NCBI GenBank assembly: GCA_902774245.1
Contig: CACYHQ010000004.1
Coordinates: 220,463-284,462, forward strand
Length of the DNA stretch: 64,000 nucleotides
DNA from: an uncultured bacterium
GTDB taxonomy: Bacteria > Verrucomicrobiota > Lentisphaeria > Victivallales > UBA1829
Direction of reading: 5' to 3'
The notes beneath the pieces are model-generated. The model was not told the DNA's origin and searched no databases. It saw only the letters and a list, made by a program, of their open reading frames with translations. Position numbers and translations under genes: made by a program. This document shows, piece after piece, positions 50,507 through 59,902 of the stretch; position 1 is the first letter of the stretch; the number at the start of each line of letters is the position of its first letter.

Positions 50507-51840
50507 ATCAGCGCCTCCATCGCGTTTGCAAGCGCCTTGATCTCCTCGCGGGTGCGTTTTTCGGTCACGGCCACGAGGATCTGGTTCTTGCGTTCGGGGT
50601 AATAGCGTCCGAGCGGGAATCCGGCGGCGAACCCCTTGTCGATGAGCTTGCCGACCAGTTCCGCGCCGTCGAGCGGGGTCTCGATCACGAATTCGTTGAA
50701 GAACGCGCCGGATCCGACCGCCGACACGCCGTCGAGCGCGAGGAGCTGTTCGCGGGCATACACGGCCTTCGACATGCAGAGTTCGCCGACCTGTTTGAAT
50801 CCGTTCTTTCCGCAGAGGGAAAGGTAGATCAGGGCGTTCAGCGCGCACAGGCTCTCGTTGGAGCAGATGTTGCTGGTGGCGTGTTCGCGGCGGATGTGCT
50901 GTTCGCGGGTCTGGAGCGTCAGCACGTAGCCGGTCTTGCCGTTCAGGTCCACGGTGCGGCCGACCACGCGGCCGGGCATCTTGCGCATGTATTTGGACTT
51001 GACGGCCATGAATCCGAGGTACGGGCCGCCGAAACTCAGGGGGATGCCGAGGCTCTGCCCCTCGCCGGTCACGATGTCGAATCCCATCTCGCCGGGCGTC
51101 TTCAGGCAGCCGAGCGCCACAGGGTACGTGGAGCACACGGCGAGCGCGCCTTTCGCCTGTGCGGCGGCGGCGATCCCGGACAGGTCCTCGACCTCGCCGA
51201 AGAAGTTCGGGTACTGCACGATCACGCACGCGGTGCGGTCGGTGACAGCGGCGGTCACGGCATTCAGATTGGAATCCGTGCCGCGTCCGTCCGGGATCTC
51301 GATGCGTTCCAGGTCCAGGTTCCGGCAGTAGCATTCGATCATGCGGCGGAAAATGGGGGAGACGGCGGCAGAGATCACGACCTGACGGCGTCCGGTGATG
51401 TGGGCGGCCATCATCATGGCCTCGAAAAGCGCGGTGCCGCCGTCGTAGAGGCTGGCGTTGGAGACCTCCATGCCGGTCAGACGGCAGATGGCGGTCTGGT
51501 ATTCGTAGATGGCCTGGAGCGTGCCCTGCGAGGCTTCCGGCTGGTACGGGGTGTAGGCGGTGTAGAACTCGCCGCGCGCGGCGATGGCGTCCGCGGCCGC
51601 GGGGATGATATGGTCGTAGTAGCCGCCGCCCACGAAGTTGATCAGGTGCGTAGCGTTCATTTCGGCGAGGCCGGAGAGATACGACATGACCTCGAACTCG
51701 GATTTGCCTTCGGGGATGCCGTCGAGCGGGGGCGCGGGGAACTTCACCCCGGCCTTCTCCCACATCTCCTCAACAGAGGCAAATCCCGCCGCGGCGAGCA
51801 TTTCCGCCCGGTCGGCGTCGGTATTCGGGATGTAAGGCAT
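50503..51840 (-). CDS. gcvPA: Glycine dehydrogenase (decarboxylating) subunit 1
   Basis: A 445-residue N-terminal half of the split glycine decarboxylase. Start at ATG 51840 (AAAGG 8 bases upstream). Conserved blocks: MPYIPNTDADRAEML at the start, FVGGGYYDHIIP, YTPYQPEASQGTLQAIYEYQT, NASLYDGGTA, and TREQHIRREHATSNICSN. It forms an alpha2beta2 complex with gcvPB, whose start overlaps its stop. The split form is common in Firmicutes, Thermotogae and many anaerobes, and the unsplit form in Proteobacteria. Confidence 0.96.
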   Translation of the reverse strand: MPYIPNTDADRAEMLAAAGFASVEEMWEKAGVKFPAPPLDGIPEGKSEFEVMSYLSGLAEMNATHLINFVGGGYYDHIIPAAADAIAARGEFYTAYTPYQPEASQGTLQAIYEYQTAICRLTGMEVSNASLYDGGTALFEAMMMAAHITGRRQVVISAAVSPIFRRMIECYCRNLDLERIEIPDGRGTDSNLNAVTAAVTDRTACVIVQYPNFFGEVEDLSGIAAAAQAKGALAVCSTYPVALGCLKTPGEMGFDIVTGEGQSLGIPLSFGGPYLGFMAVKSKYMRKMPGRVVGRTVDLNGKTGYVLTLQTREQHIRREHATSNICSNESLCALNALIYLSLCGKNGFKQVGELCMSKAVYAREQLLALDGVSAVGSGAFFNEFVIETPLDGAELVGKLIDKGFAAGFPLGRYYPERKNQILVAVTEKRTREEIKALANAMEALI

Positions 51841-51878
51841 GATTGTCGCCTTTCTGTTGGTGAACGGGAAAGGGGGGA

Positions 51879-52247
51879 TCAGAGCGATTCGACGAACTTG
51901 GCGTAGGCGTCGGCGTCCATCAGGCCGTTGAGGTCGGACGCGTTCACGCCTTCGAGCTTGCAGATCCAGGTGTTTTCCGGATCGGCGTTCAGCGCGGCGG
52001 GATCGGCTTCGAGGTCGGCGTTGCCTTCGCCGACTGTGCCCGCGACGGGCGCGTAGACGTCGGAGACGGCCTTCACGGATTCGACCGTGCAGAGGACTTC
52101 GCCTGCCGCGACGGACTTGCCGGACGCCGGGATCTCGACGTAGGTGATGTCGCCGAGAGCGTCGGCGGCGTATTTGGAGATGCCGAGCGTGGCGGTGATT
52201 CCGTCGAGTTCGATCCATTCGTGCGATTCAGCGTAGTATTTCGCCAT
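51879..52247 (-). CDS. gcvH: Glycine cleavage system H protein
   Basis: A 122-residue lipoyl carrier shuttling aminomethyl and dihydrolipoyl groups between the P, T and L proteins. The lipoylated lysine is in VESVKAVSDVYAPVAG (about residue 59). The start YYAESHEWIE is typical, and the length is slightly below the usual 125-130. It lies between gcvT and gcvPA. No lipoamide dehydrogenase or lipoate ligase gene is present in the window. Confidence 0.97.
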   Translation of the reverse strand: MAKYYAESHEWIELDGITATLGISKYAADALGDITYVEIPASGKSVAAGEVLCTVESVKAVSDVYAPVAGTVGEGNADLEADPAALNADPENTWICKLEGVNASDLNGLMDADAYAKFVESL

Positions 52248-52313
52248 GGTTTTCTCCTGAAATTGAGTTGGTATGGGTGTAAAACGGTTGTTTGTTTGAT
52301 TGAACGGGAAACA

Positions 52314-53420
52314 TTATTTTTTCGGGTTGGCGGTGCCGTGCGTCCAGAACGGCAGCGGAGCGGGCTTCGCCTTCACGACGGCACGGTGGAGTTCCACCTC
52401 GAATTCCGCGTCCGCCGGAATCTCCGCCGAAGCGTCGAAATACGCCATCGCCACGGCGCACCCGAGCGAGGGCGCGAACGTGCCGGACGTGATCGTGCCG
52501 ACTTGCGTTCCGTTGAGCAGGACGGGCGTCCCGGTGTGGGCGGCGCGGCGGCCTTCCAGCACGAGTCCGCGCAGATGCTTTTTCGGCGGGACAGTGCGGA
52601 GTGCATCGGAACCGACGAATTTACGGTCGGATTTGTCGAGTTTCAGCATCGCGCCGAATCCGGCCTCGACCGGAGTGGTCGCCTCGTCCATCTCGTCGCC
52701 GTACAGAGGATAGCCCATTTCCAGACGGAGCGTGTCGCGTGCGCCGAGTCCGGCGGGCTTCACGCCCGGACAGGCGAGGAGTTTCCGCCACACGTCGACC
52801 GCGTGCGCGGCGTCGAAATACAGTTCGAAACCAAGTTCGCCGGTGTAGCCAGTGCGGCTGATGAGCATGTCGAGGTCAAAGAGTTTGAATTTACCCCAAT
52901 GGTAATATTTCGGCAGGGCGGCGGCGTCCAGACCGAGCGCGGTCAGGACAGCCATGGAATCCGGCCCCTGCAGGTCGAATTTCGCCATGGAATCGGAGAG
53001 ATTTTCCATCTTAATAGACGCGGGAAGGCGTTTGCGGAGTTCGGCGAAATCGACCGCGATTCGGGCCGCGTTCACCACGATGAAGAACTCCTCCGCACCC
53101 ATCCGGTACACGATCAGGTCGTCGATCACGCCGCCCGCTTCGTTCAGCAGAAAATTGTAGCGGCAGACGCCGTCCTTCTGGTCCGCCACGGAACGCGCCA
53201 GTGCGGCGTCGAGCGCTTCCACCGCGCCGGGTCCTGCGGCGGTGAACTCGCCCATGTGGCAGATGTCGAACAGTGAGACGTGTTCCCGCGTGTACTTGTG
53301 TTCGGCAAGGATGCCTTCCTTGTACTGGACCGGCATGTACCAGCCGGCAAAGGGGACCATGCGCGCGCCGAGCGCGACGTGTTCGTCGGCCAACGGGGTT
53401 TTCAGGAGAGATTCGTCCAT
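52314..53420 (-). CDS. gcvT: Glycine cleavage system T protein (aminomethyltransferase)
   Basis: A 368-residue tetrahydrofolate-dependent enzyme releasing ammonia and forming 5,10-methylene-THF from aminomethyl-GcvH. Conserved: MVPFAGWYMPVQY near residue 21, the catalytic-region DICHMGEF, SRTGYTGELGFELY, and LGARDTLRLEMGYPLYG. It is the first gene of gcvT-gcvH-gcvPA-gcvPB. The promoter at 53505-53533 leaves a leader of about 80 bases, and I see no glycine-riboswitch pattern there. Confidence 0.96.
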   Translation of the reverse strand: MDESLLKTPLADEHVALGARMVPFAGWYMPVQYKEGILAEHKYTREHVSLFDICHMGEFTAAGPGAVEALDAALARSVADQKDGVCRYNFLLNEAGGVIDDLIVYRMGAEEFFIVVNAARIAVDFAELRKRLPASIKMENLSDSMAKFDLQGPDSMAVLTALGLDAAALPKYYHWGKFKLFDLDMLISRTGYTGELGFELYFDAAHAVDVWRKLLACPGVKPAGLGARDTLRLEMGYPLYGDEMDEATTPVEAGFGAMLKLDKSDRKFVGSDALRTVPPKKHLRGLVLEGRRAAHTGTPVLLNGTQVGTITSGTFAPSLGCAVAMAYFDASAEIPADAEFEVELHRAVVKAKPAPLPFWTHGTANPKK

Positions 53421-53504
53421 GGGAAGCGCCTTTCTGAGGCGGGAACCGGGAAAGACTGGATGCGCCGGGCCCGCCGTTTGTAATCAAAAAAAATGTATCA
53501 GAAT

Positions 53505-53533
53505 AATATAGACTTAAAACGGTTTGAAATCAA
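53505..53533 (-). promoter_or_regulatory. Promoter of the glycine cleavage operon
   Basis: Minus strand TTGATT (53528-53533), 17-base spacer, TATATT (53505-53510). Confidence 0.6.
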
Positions 53534-53670
53534 GACGACAAGAGTGGAAATCAGCCTTTTTCCCGTCTTTTTGAATCATGACCGCCGCGCTTCCTTTTTT
53601 CGCTTTACGGGCCGTCGTTCCGGAACATGTTCAAAACACGCGTTTTTCGTTCCGCGCATGGCATTCCGGG

Positions 53671-53699
53671 TTGAAAACAAAGGGATTCCGGAGTATAGT
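53671..53699 (+). promoter_or_regulatory. Promoter of glgP
   Basis: TTGAAA (53671-53676), 17-base spacer, TATAGT (53694-53699). Confidence 0.65.
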
Positions 53700-53846
53700 A
53701 TATAGCATTGTTTTTTCGCACGCGCCCGAAACGGAACAGTATCCGAATCCGTCCAAAGAATCGCGCGCCAGTCGGAGAGTATCAAACCGCCTTCCGGCAC
53801 ACAATACAGCCCATTTCACTGCCTTGCAAGAAGGAGTTTTCAAACC

Positions 53847-56336
<2,490 letters not shown>

Positions 56337-56371
56337 GCGTCCGCACGAACTGAAACTGGATTCATCCCCCC

Positions 56372-56926
56372 ATGAACTGGCTCAGCTCCGGACCGTTCAC
56401 CGTCTTCGACCTCGAAACGACCGGCTTCAGCGCGGTCCGCGACCGCATCATTGAGATCGGCGCGGTCCGCGTGGAGCTCGACGGCTCCGTTTCGAGGTTC
56501 CAGACGCTCGTGAATCCCGGCGTGCCCATCCCGCCGCGCCTGACCGCGCTGACCGGCATCGACGACGCCATGGTCGCCGACGCGCCGAAGTTCAGGGAGG
56601 CCGGATTCAAGTTCATGGATTTCGCCCGGAAATCGCGTCTGGTGGCGCATAACGCCCGGTTCGACCTGTCGTTCATGCAGGAGAGCCTCGCGCGCTGCGG
56701 CATGGAGCTGATCCAGGGCGGAGCCTACGACAGCATCCCGATCTTCCGCCGCGCCTACCCCGGGCTTTCCAGCTACAGCCTCGAATTCCTCCGCTCGAAA
56801 TTCCCTGTGCCCGACAATTTCCCCGGCCAGCCCCACCGCGCCGCCTACGACGCCGATGTCACCTTCTCCCTCTTCACCATGGCGATGAACATATTGTGTG
56901 GCGACCCCCGCCACCAGGCCGAATGA
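56372..56926 (+). CDS. DEDDh 3'-5' exonuclease (DnaQ/PolC-epsilon-like)
   Basis: A 184-residue exonuclease with all DEDDh residues: D and E in FDLETTG (residues 12-18), D in AHNARFDLSF (about 92-101), and H and D in HRAAYDADV (about 154-162). It resembles the stand-alone proofreading or RNase T/PolC-type domains. It could be DNA polymerase III epsilon, but it is shorter than E. coli DnaQ (243 residues) and lacks the C-terminal alpha-binding tail. It starts 35 bases after glgP and is probably cotranscribed. Confidence 0.88.
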   Translation: MNWLSSGPFTVFDLETTGFSAVRDRIIEIGAVRVELDGSVSRFQTLVNPGVPIPPRLTALTGIDDAMVADAPKFREAGFKFMDFARKSRLVAHNARFDLSFMQESLARCGMELIQGGAYDSIPIFRRAYPGLSSYSLEFLRSKFPVPDNFPGQPHRAAYDADVTFSLFTMAMNILCGDPRHQAE

Positions 56927-56966
56927 TCCACCCCTATCTCAGAAGGTAATAATATCCTCTGCCGTT

Positions 56967-57049
56967 CGCGTCTCGCGGTAAAGTAATCAGTCGAACTCGT
57001 GCAAACGAGTTCACCGAGGCTCGCGAATGCGAGCCCCCAGCAAAGCGGC
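56967..57049. repeat. Structured repeat element, left copy
   Basis: Order: CGCGTCTCGCGGTAAA (56967-56982), hairpin GAACTCG-TGCAAA-CGAGTTC (56993-57012 region), hairpin GGCTCGC-GAAT-GCGAGCC (57018-57035), then CCCCCAGCAAAGCGGC. The head is the exact reverse complement of 57841-57856, and the tail matches CCCCCAGCGAAGCG of that copy. The two copies bracket the Sel1 gene in inverted orientation. Confidence 0.8.
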
Positions 57050-57066
57050 AAATAGAATAATTTAGC

Positions 57067-57618
57067 CTAGTTTTTCTTTCCCAGAACTTCTTTCAGGTTC
57101 GGGTCATAGATTTTGTTTTGGACGGATTGATACAAAGCCTCGTCATCAGGAGCAGCAAGCACGGCACGGCAGAACCATAAATACGCCGCGTCATAATCTT
57201 TCTTCACCCCGATACCGTCCGCATAGCATTCCCCGAGGTGAAACATGCCCCATACATCGCCTTTTTCCGCCGCCTTGCGGAACAACCTGACGGCTTTGCG
57301 CGGATTATATTCTGATTCGTATTCGCGCGTACATTTGCAACCAAGCGAAACCATCGCTCTTATATGCCCGAGGTCCGCGGCCTTGCTCAGCCACTGGGAC
57401 GCCGCTGCACGGTTCCGCCTCACGCCGATGCCGAATGAATAGCATCTGCTAAGTTCAAACATCGCATCAGCGGAACCATGCTCCGCCGCCACGCGATACC
57501 ATTTGACAGCTTCCGCCTCATCCTTGCCAATGCCATCACCGGTCTCGTAGCATTTTCCGACCTGGAACATCTGTTCCACTGCCTTCGCCTTCAAATCCCG
57601 AAAGTCGTCTTCTCTCAT
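57067..57618 (-). CDS. Sel1-repeat protein
   Basis: A 183-residue protein of TPR-like Sel1 repeats: about four copies of the A-x2-W/L-F/Y-x2-AAExG ... A-x-Y-x-L-G-x-C-Y-x2-G-x-G-V pattern (for instance AVKWYRVAAEHGSADAM and GECYADGIGVKKD). Start at ATG 57618 (GGAGG 7 bases upstream). There is no signal peptide. Sel1 proteins are scaffolds for protein-protein contacts. Base composition is clearly more AT-rich than the neighbours, and the gene lies between inverted repeat elements, which suggests acquisition as a small cassette. Confidence 0.87.
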   Translation of the reverse strand: MREDDFRDLKAKAVEQMFQVGKCYETGDGIGKDEAEAVKWYRVAAEHGSADAMFELSRCYSFGIGVRRNRAAASQWLSKAADLGHIRAMVSLGCKCTREYESEYNPRKAVRLFRKAAEKGDVWGMFHLGECYADGIGVKKDYDAAYLWFCRAVLAAPDDEALYQSVQNKIYDPNLKEVLGKKN

Positions 57619-57681
57619 CTTGATTCCTCCATTTGTCCTGAGCAAGAAAATAAAACAGATGAACAATTATTTCTAAAGCAA

Positions 57682-57709
57682 AATGTACATTCAGTCTTAG
57701 AAAAATCAA
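57682..57709 (-). promoter_or_regulatory. Promoter of the Sel1 gene
   Basis: Minus strand TTGATT (57704-57709), 16-base spacer, TACATT (57682-57687). Confidence 0.45.
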
Positions 57710-57762
57710 ACTGTTTTTCCTTCTTTTTTTAATCTTTTTTCCGCTTTGGGGAGGAGGGGAAA

Positions 57763-57856
57763 GGACGCGATGCGTCCGCGCTTCGCTGGGGGCGGCTCCG
57801 CCGCCGTGGTGGTCTCGCTCACGCTCGGCAACAGGTTTAGTTTACCGCGAGACGCG
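57763..57856. repeat. Structured repeat element, right copy (inverted)
   Basis: Hairpins GGACGC-GAT-GCGTCC (57763-57777) and GGCGGC-TCC-GCCGCC (57791-57805), and the terminal TTTACCGCGAGACGCG (57841-57856), exact reverse complement of 56967-56982. The reverse complement carries CCCCCAGCGAAGCG after the hairpin, like the left copy. Stem sequences differ between copies while pairing is kept. Confidence 0.8.
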
Positions 57857-57916
57857 CAAAACAGGGGGAAATGGAGGGGGAAAGTATCATTTCAGATGGA
57901 ACCGTAAAGACGTTGA

Positions 57917-57949
57917 AGGGGAGGTCCGCGAAACGAGCGGATCTCCCCT
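57917..57949. terminator. Hairpin downstream of the MscS gene
   Basis: A 13-bp arm pair, AGGGGAGGTCCGC / GCGGATCTCCCCT, 45 bases after the mscS-like stop. No T-run follows on the minus strand, so terminator function is uncertain. Confidence 0.4.
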
Positions 57950-57993
57950 GAATAGTAGTGCAAAAGTTTCTCTGATGAACAGAAAAACGGTTC

Positions 57994-58989
57994 TTATGCT
58001 CCGGGCTTCGTCTCCGAGGCGTTGACGAATGTGACGACGCGCTGCGGGAACGGGATGTTGAGGCCGGCGGCCTCGATCGCGGGCTTGAGCTGCGCTTTGA
58101 TGGTCCAGTAGGCGGGCCAGTAGTCCGCCGTGGCGGTCCAATAGCGGAGCGTGAGCTGCACAGAGCTGTCGGCGAGTTCGGACACGAGCACTTCCGGCGC
58201 GGGGTCCTTCAGGACCATCGGCTCGTGCGCCATGATGTCCTTCATGACCTGAATGGCGACGGGCAGCGAATCGGCGTAAGCGATGCCGACCGTGATGTCC
58301 GAACGACGGACCGGGTTGCGCGAATAGTTCTTGATCGGCGTCCCGAAGACCACGCTGTTCGGCGCGGAGACGAAGAGTCCGTCCGGGGTCTTCAGGATGG
58401 TGGAGAAAAGGCCCATCTGCTCGATGGTGCCGCTGACGCTGCCGCAGTCGATGTAGTCGCCGAGCTTGTACGGGCGCAGGACCAGGAGCATGATGCCCGC
58501 GGCGATGTTGCTGAGCGAATCCTTCATGGCGAGGCCGATGGCGAGGCCGGCGGCGCCGAGCACGGTCAGAAGGCTGGCGGTGTTGAACCCGAAGAGGTCG
58601 AGGATGATGAGCAGGCCGATCACCCAGATGAGCGTACGGACAATCGTGTAGGTGGCGTAGGTGAGTGATTCGTCGCCCTCGATTTTCTTGAAGAGGCGCG
58701 CGATGATCTTCCGCGCCGCCATGGAAACGAGCTTGATGGCCACGAGCACGATCAGCGCCAGGATGACGGCCTTCACGAAGCGGATCACATCGTCGCTGTG
58801 GTTGTTCCACAGGTTCGTGAAGAACCCGGGACCCTGTTCGTGGATCTGGCGGACCACGTTTCCGGTCTCGCTCAACTGGCTTTCGAGGAGGGACTGTTTC
58901 TGCTGGGCCGTCGCGGGCGCGGTTTCAGCGGCGGCGGTGGCGGGCTGGACGGCCTCTGCGGCCGCGGCGAACAAGGCATAAGGGATCAT
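57994..58989 (-). CDS. MscS-family mechanosensitive channel
   Basis: A 331-residue small-conductance channel. An N-terminal Ala/Thr/Gln-rich stretch (about 8-35) follows a short hydrophobic start, and three helices lie at about 68-90, 108-128 and 135-165. The pore helix TM3 has the AAGLAIGLAMKDSLSNIAAG pattern. It is followed by the MscS beta domain (GDYIDCGSVSGTIEQMGLFST) and the alpha/beta C-terminal domain. It releases solutes on osmotic downshock. The gene lies 58 bases after an unknown gene and is probably cotranscribed from 59624-59651. Confidence 0.92.
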   Translation of the reverse strand: MIPYALFAAAAEAVQPATAAAETAPATAQQKQSLLESQLSETGNVVRQIHEQGPGFFTNLWNNHSDDVIRFVKAVILALIVLVAIKLVSMAARKIIARLFKKIEGDESLTYATYTIVRTLIWVIGLLIILDLFGFNTASLLTVLGAAGLAIGLAMKDSLSNIAAGIMLLVLRPYKLGDYIDCGSVSGTIEQMGLFSTILKTPDGLFVSAPNSVVFGTPIKNYSRNPVRRSDITVGIAYADSLPVAIQVMKDIMAHEPMVLKDPAPEVLVSELADSSVQLTLRYWTATADYWPAYWTIKAQLKPAIEAAGLNIPFPQRVVTFVNASETKPGA

Positions 58990-59047
58990 GGCGAATACCT
59001 TTCCTGTGTGGTGAGAATATGTGTGAGGGTGAAATCGGAAAAACGGA

Positions 59048-59578
59048 TCAGTTGGCGAACATGCGTTGGAGCTCCAGCTGGAATTCCTGGAGGTCCTGGC
59101 GGTCGGGTTTGCCTTCGAGCTTCTCGAACATCAGGCGGCCCATCTGGTCGAGACACCAGTTCCCGCTCGCGCCGGACCCGAACGACACGCCGCCGGTCGC
59201 CAGAAAACCGGGCCGCGCGAGCTGGTCGATCGTGACCGTGGTGCGTCCGCGCGGGGCAGCTTTGCCGTCGTCGGCCGCAGGAGCATCGTTTGCGGGCGCG
59301 GCATCGTCCGGGGGAAGCTGCCCGGCATCGTCGGCGGGGAGTTCGTCCGCCTCTTCGGCGGGCGCGGCGTCCTGCGCCGGTTTTTCAGCCTCGGGCGCGG
59401 CTTCCGGCTGAGGTTCGGATTTCTGCCAGAACGACGTTTCGATCTCGGACGCGATGAGGCGCAGTTCCATAAACGTCATTTTCACGCCCTGCTCGGCGAG
59501 CATGTCCTGGATTTTCGAGAGATTATGTCCTTCGCGGGTGCGGTCCGCGATGAACGCTTTGATTTCGTCATGTGTCAT
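59048..59578 (-). CDS. Protein of unknown function with acidic linker
   Basis: I do not recognise this 176-residue protein. Three parts are visible. A helical N-terminal region (about 1-50; THDEIKAFIADRTREGHNLSKIQDMLAEQG) looks like a small helix-turn-helix-type bundle with a TFMELRLIASEIE helix. A middle linker (about 55-110) is made almost only of Ala, Pro, Glu and Asp. The C-terminal segment (about 111-176) starts RTTVTIDQLARPGFLATGGVSFGSG and ends in a helix rich in Gln and Leu. There is no signal peptide. It is cotranscribed with the MscS gene. A DNA- or protein-binding adaptor is possible but unproven. Confidence 0.7.
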   Translation of the reverse strand: MTHDEIKAFIADRTREGHNLSKIQDMLAEQGVKMTFMELRLIASEIETSFWQKSEPQPEAAPEAEKPAQDAAPAEEADELPADDAGQLPPDDAAPANDAPAADDGKAAPRGRTTVTIDQLARPGFLATGGVSFGSGASGNWCLDQMGRLMFEKLEGKPDRQDLQEFQLELQRMFAN

Positions 59579-59623
59579 GGTTCGGCCCTTTCAAAAGAAA
59601 TGCGGAAAAAAAGTCCAGTTAAA

Positions 59624-59651
59624 ACAATAGGCGGTACGGCGGAAAAATCAA
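59624..59651 (-). promoter_or_regulatory. Promoter of unknown gene/MscS unit
   Basis: Minus strand TTGATT (59646-59651), 16-base spacer, TATTGT (59624-59629). Confidence 0.5.
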
Positions 59652-59789
59652 GAGGAATCCGCCGAAAAAAACCAAAAAATGCCGCCCTGCCCCGTCTTTC
59701 TTCTATCTTTTCTCCGCCTCATTCTCTCCGCGCCACCTCATATTGGTCGGATTTTTCTTAAATAATTCTTTAATAACTGCGTTATCCGG

Positions 59790-59818
59790 TTGAAAAACAA
59801 ATCGACGGGGTGTAGATT
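59790..59818 (+). promoter_or_regulatory. Promoter of exported protein gene
   Basis: TTGAAA (59790-59795), 17-base spacer, TAGATT (59813-59818). Confidence 0.5.
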
Positions 59819-59902
59819 ATTTAGAATCTGTCCCCGTGACTTCGTTCCGGGGCTGTTTTTCCGTTTTTCCAACACTAACCCATATCTCACAGGAGAAACA
59901 CT

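Larger units (their letters stand above)
53421..53846. other. Divergent intergenic region between gcvT and glgP
   Basis: These 426 bases hold the gcv promoter (53505-53533), about 135 bases without visible signal, the glgP promoter (53671-53699) and a glgP leader of about 145 bases. No open frame with a ribosome site and no riboswitch or tRNA was recognised. Confidence 0.5.
57619..57993. other. Intergenic region with promoter, repeat element and hairpin
   Basis: These 375 bases contain the Sel1 promoter (57682-57709), a T-rich stretch (57710-57740), the right copy of the structured repeat (57763-57856) and a hairpin (57917-57949). No coding frame with a ribosome site seen. Confidence 0.5.
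59579..59902. other. Divergent intergenic region
   Basis: These 324 bases contain two promoters back to back: one for the unknown/MscS unit (59624-59651) and one for the exported protein (59790-59818). A stretch of about 100 bases between them shows nothing recognisable. Confidence 0.5.

Noticed and set aside
49049..51763. A single 904-residue fused gcvP frame
   Set aside because: The upstream half of this frame is Arg-rich nonsense opposite in phase to gcvPA. gcvPA and gcvPB are separate genes overlapping by four bases, each with its own ribosome site.
53421..53505. Glycine riboswitch before gcvT
   Set aside because: The leader is only about 80 bases and lacks the conserved glycine-aptamer core, so there is no basis to call it.
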